From: Deltaproteobacteria bacterium
Lineage (GTDB): Bacteria > Myxococcota > Myxococcia > Myxococcales > 40CM-4-68-19
DNA length: 64,000 bases
Direction of reading: 5' to 3'
Assembly (NCBI GenBank): GCA_005879535.1
Contig: VBKI01000050.1
Coordinates: 1-64,000 of the forward strand
A program made the translations under genes and the position numbers. The number at the start of each line of letters is the position of its first letter. Within the stretch, counting starts at the first letter, position 1. The notes under the pieces were generated by a model. It searched no databases. It was given only the letters and a program-made list of their open reading frames with translations, and was not told the DNA's origin. This document shows positions 61,564-64,000 of this stretch, one piece after another.

Positions 61564-61652
61564 CTCTCCACGGTAGCAGAGGGCAGCGCGCGCCGCGAAA
61601 AACGCGAAAAACGGAAGTGGCCGGCCCCCGGGTGTCGCTGTAAGGTCGCGTC

Positions 61653-62978
61653 ATGCCTCTGAAAGGCCGCAGCGGGGCGCTGCTGGTACTGCTCGTTCTC
61701 GCAGGGTGCGACAAGCTGCGCCTGTTGCCCGGCTTCGAGCCGGCGGCCATCGTCCCGCCACCAGGCCCGCCGGCGATGGCCATCGGTCCATGGCTGCTCG
61801 AGCCGCAGCCCGGAAAAATGACGGTAGCGTGGACGACGCTGGAGCCCTCCGTCGGCCGAGTCTGGTACGGCACGCCGGAGCCGGATCGGCTGGCGACCGA
61901 GGAGGGTCCGCCGGTCACCGATCACCGCGTGGTGCTGGCCTCGCTGCAGCCCTCGACGCAATACCGCTATCGCGTCGAGGGGGGATACGAAACCGCCTGG
62001 TTCACCAGCGCGCCGGCAGCGGGGGCGGAAGGCCCCGTCCACGTGCTCGTCTACGGCAACAACCGGAGCAACGACGGGGATCACGCGCTCCTGGCGAGAG
62101 CGGCGGCCGCCGAGCGGCCACAGCTTGCGCTTCACACCGGCGACATGGTGGCGAACGCGCGCGAGGAATCGCTGTGGCGGGTCTGGTTCCAGGAGGAGCA
62201 TGATCTGTTGGCGCACGCCCCCATCGTTGCCACTCTCGGCAACCACGAGATCACGGACACCGGCGCCGCCTACGCGCGTTTCTTCCAGCGCCGTGAATTC
62301 CCCGCCTACGCGTCGCTCGATTACGGTCCCGTGCACGTGGTCGTGCTCAACGCCTTCGAGATGCAGGCCGGCGGGACGCCGCATTGGGGCGGCATCTCGG
62401 ATGCGCAGAAGGCCTGGTTCGACGAAGATTTGCGCCGCATCCCTCCCGATCGGCACGTCTGGGTGCTCGTGCACCAGGGTCCCTTCGCGCATCCGGCGGA
62501 GTCGCGGCCTGAGCACGGCGGCAGCGACGAGGTCCGCGCGGTCATCGCCGGCGCGCAGAAGGTGCATCGTATACAGGCTGTCTTCGCCGGTCACGAAGGG
62601 TTCTACGAGCGCGGCGAGGTCGACGGACTGCGCTACTTCGTCGTCGGAGGCGGTGGGGCGCCGATGGAGGAACCCGACGCGAGGTCCCCCGGGGTACAGA
62701 AGACCGCTACGGCGCTGTCGTATGCCAGCCTCGAGGTGTGTGGTTGCCACACCCGCGGCACCGTCAAGGACATCGCCGGGAAGGTCATCGACGCCTTCAC
62801 GCTGTCGGACTGTGCGACGCCGTGCAGCGTGCCGCTTTCGCCGCAGGTCGCCGTTTCCGCGGCCACGTCCGGGCAGGATGCGGACGACTCCCGCGGCTCG
62901 CGGCGGCGCTCGCACAAGCGCCGCCGGCGCGGCCCGCTCGACGACAGCGCGTCGGCGGCGGAGAATCGGAGCCGATGA
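61653..62978 (+). CDS. Purple-acid-phosphatase-like lipoprotein with altered metal-site motifs
   Basis: 441 residues. Lipoprotein signal LVLLVLAGCDK. Residues ~40-130 resemble the Fn3-like N-domain of purple acid phosphatases (MTVAWTTLEPSVGRVWYGTP; LQPSTQYRYRVEGG). The metallophosphoesterase domain has HTGDMVAN, LGNHEI and VHQGPF, but motif I reads VYGNNRSND (Asn where Asp is usual) and motif V reads FAGHEGFYER (Gly where the second His is usual). Activity may thus be changed or lost. A basic, Ser/Arg-rich tail (RRRSHKRRRRG) ends the protein. The stop overlaps metF (ATGA). Confidence 0.8.
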   Translation: MPLKGRSGALLVLLVLAGCDKLRLLPGFEPAAIVPPPGPPAMAIGPWLLEPQPGKMTVAWTTLEPSVGRVWYGTPEPDRLATEEGPPVTDHRVVLASLQPSTQYRYRVEGGYETAWFTSAPAAGAEGPVHVLVYGNNRSNDGDHALLARAAAAERPQLALHTGDMVANAREESLWRVWFQEEHDLLAHAPIVATLGNHEITDTGAAYARFFQRREFPAYASLDYGPVHVVVLNAFEMQAGGTPHWGGISDAQKAWFDEDLRRIPPDRHVWVLVHQGPFAHPAESRPEHGGSDEVRAVIAGAQKVHRIQAVFAGHEGFYERGEVDGLRYFVVGGGGAPMEEPDARSPGVQKTATALSYASLEVCGCHTRGTVKDIAGKVIDAFTLSDCATPCSVPLSPQVAVSAATSGQDADDSRGSRRRSHKRRRRGPLDDSASAAENRSR

Positions 62979-63886
62979 AGATCACCGACATGCTCCGCTT
63001 CGCGGCGGAGCGGGGCGAGCCGGTCTTCTCCTTCGAGTTCTTCCCGCCGAAGAACGACGCAGGGGTGTCCGGGCTGTTCGAAACGCTGCGCGCGCTGCGT
63101 CCCCTCGCGCCTTCGTTCGTCAGCGTCACCTGGGGGGCGGGCGGGTCCTCACGGGGCCGGACGCTGGAGATGGTCACGCGCATCAAGCGCGAGACCGAGA
63201 TCGAGGCGATGGCGCACCTCACCTGCGTGGGCGCCTCGCGCAAGGAGCTGGAGGAGCAGCTCGCGGTGATCTGCGATGCCGGCATCACCAACGTGCTCGC
63301 CTTGCGCGGCGATCCCCCGCGGGGCCAGCGCGAGTTCATCGTCCATCCCGAAGGGCTCGCCCACTCGAACGACCTGGTGAAGCTCGCGCGGGAGGTGGCG
63401 AATGCGCGCGGCGTCGATCTCTGCATCGGAGGCGCTTGCTACCCGGAGGGTCATCCCGAGATGCGGGACCTGTCGCAGGACCTGCGCCACTGCAAGCTGA
63501 AGGTCGAAGCGGGCGCGGACTTCCTCATCACGCAACTCTTCTTCGACAACCGCCGTTACTTCGAGTTCGTCGGGCGCGCGCGCGCCGCGGGGATCGACGT
63601 GCCGATCCTCCCCGGCCTCATGCCGGTCACCAACGTCGACCAGATCGAGCGGTTCACCGCCCTCTGCGGCGCGCACATTCCGGCCGGTCTCTCCGCTGCG
63701 CTGCGGGCGCGGCGCGACGATCCGGACGCAGCCCTGCAGCTCGGGGTCGCCTACGCCGCGCTGCAGAGCGCGGATCTGCTCAGGTCCGGCGCGCCGGGGG
63801 TCCATTTCTACACGCTGAACCGCAGCACCGCGACGCGCGCCATCCTTGCCGCGCTGCGCGCGCAGGAACCCTGGCGAGAAGGCTAG
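62975..63886 (+). CDS. metF: 5,10-methylenetetrahydrofolate reductase
   Basis: 303 residues, standard bacterial MetF size. Motifs: FSFEFFPPKND at the N-terminus (catalytic Glu), VSVTWGAGGSSR, MAHLTCVGASRKEL, VLALRGDPPRG, GGACYPEGHPE, FLITQLFFDNRRYFEFV and ILPGLMPVTN. It makes methyltetrahydrofolate for methionine synthesis, using FAD. Overlap with the phosphatase-like lipoprotein gene implies co-transcription, an odd pairing with no obvious functional link. No S-box or other riboswitch is seen upstream. Confidence 0.95.
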   Translation: MKITDMLRFAAERGEPVFSFEFFPPKNDAGVSGLFETLRALRPLAPSFVSVTWGAGGSSRGRTLEMVTRIKRETEIEAMAHLTCVGASRKELEEQLAVICDAGITNVLALRGDPPRGQREFIVHPEGLAHSNDLVKLAREVANARGVDLCIGGACYPEGHPEMRDLSQDLRHCKLKVEAGADFLITQLFFDNRRYFEFVGRARAAGIDVPILPGLMPVTNVDQIERFTALCGAHIPAGLSAALRARRDDPDAALQLGVAYAALQSADLLRSGAPGVHFYTLNRSTATRAILAALRAQEPWREG

Positions 63887-63944
63887 GCGTAATCCAATCC
63901 TCGGTGCAGCCGTAAAGCCGCACTTTCGCTGCGAGGGCGGTGGT

Positions 63945-63973
63945 TTGCAACTGAAACGAACGCGCGTTATCTT
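63945..63973 (+). promoter_or_regulatory. Candidate promoter at the right edge
   Basis: TTGCAA (63945-63950) and TATCTT (63968-63973) are 17 bases apart in a locally AT-richer stretch, followed by GGAAGGGA as ribosome-binding site and an ATG at 63996. Each box matches its consensus at four positions. Confidence 0.45.
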
Positions 63974-63995
63974 TCATTTGAAAGGAAGGGACCGG

Positions 63996-64000
63996 ATGCG
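63996..64000 (+). CDS. Start of a gene cut by the window edge
   Basis: Only ATGCG is inside the window. It is called because GGAAGGGA lies four to eleven bases upstream and a plausible promoter precedes it. Nothing can be said about the product. Confidence 0.35.

Noticed and set aside
61596-61613. GCGAAAAAC tandem pair as a CRISPR-like or satellite repeat
   Set aside because: Only two nine-base copies, with no spacers or further units; recorded only as a local feature of the intergenic gap.

Overview
The window is GC-rich (about 70% by eye), densely packed bacterial DNA. Long spurious open frames lie opposite most real genes. The gene set suggests a soil or sediment member of the Myxococcota, of Anaeromyxobacter-like type. 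This is an inference from gene content: a PEGA-domain Ser/Thr kinase, many lipoproteins, a REC-kinase fusion, TatT-like and YIP1-like proteins, and frequent GTG/TTG starts. I saw no rRNA, tRNA, CRISPR array, insertion sequence or phage gene.

Left end (1-8.8 kb). This part is different from the rest. It holds a secreted-protein fragment running off the edge, a remnant of a DUF222/HNH gene, a beta-propeller surface protein with Asp-boxes, an 0.8-kb stretch with no gene, and a beta-barrel-like protein. Three consecutive larger genes follow, each with a frame lesion: a DUF222/HNH endonuclease (one base short near 5.21 kb), an orphan PTS EIIC permease (lesion near 6.31 kb) and a 2-oxoacid dehydrogenase E2 (five extra bases inside its catalytic DHRxxDG motif). 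No lesion of this kind was seen in the other 55 kb. The cluster therefore looks like local decay, or a local assembly-quality problem.

8.8-22.3 kb. Outer-membrane Wzi-like protein, PolX DNA polymerase, SCP2-like protein, CutA, a receiver-histidine kinase fusion, a zinc-ribbon protein divergent from a PEGA Ser/Thr kinase, a GNAT enzyme, a triple-DsbA membrane-anchored thiol oxidoreductase, an MscS channel, then a PBP transpeptidase-glutaredoxin-TlpA operon. The last stretch reads as an envelope redox and cell-wall neighbourhood.

22.3-31.6 kb. An AT-rich leader with promoter and operator-like palindrome precedes a four-gene operon (NAD(P)-dependent dehydrogenase, two MaoC-type hydratases, TatT-like lipoprotein). 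Next come an Ig-domain lipoprotein, a probable APH-fold pseudokinase, an NTF2-like lipoprotein, a Rieske protein, MoaB, a TIGR02757/DUF2400 protein and two small proteins.

31.6-44.6 kb. A three-subunit molybdenum hydroxylase of 4-hydroxybenzoyl-CoA reductase type (small, large, FAD/[4Fe-4S] subunits), a ferritin-like di-iron protein, an unrecognised helical protein, and a complete tripartite efflux operon (YIP1-like, TolC, MacA-like adaptor, ABC ATPase, two different permeases).

44.6-64 kb. GNAT, metallophosphoesterase and methyltransferase genes; a DUF971 protein; a well-formed promoter driving fadI-fadJ (beta-oxidation); an opposing HK-RR-rfbC-VIT1 operon; small membrane and NTF2-like proteins; addB-addA for recombination repair; a TPR protein; a metallophosphatase-like lipoprotein overlapping metF; and the promoter and start of a further gene at the right edge.
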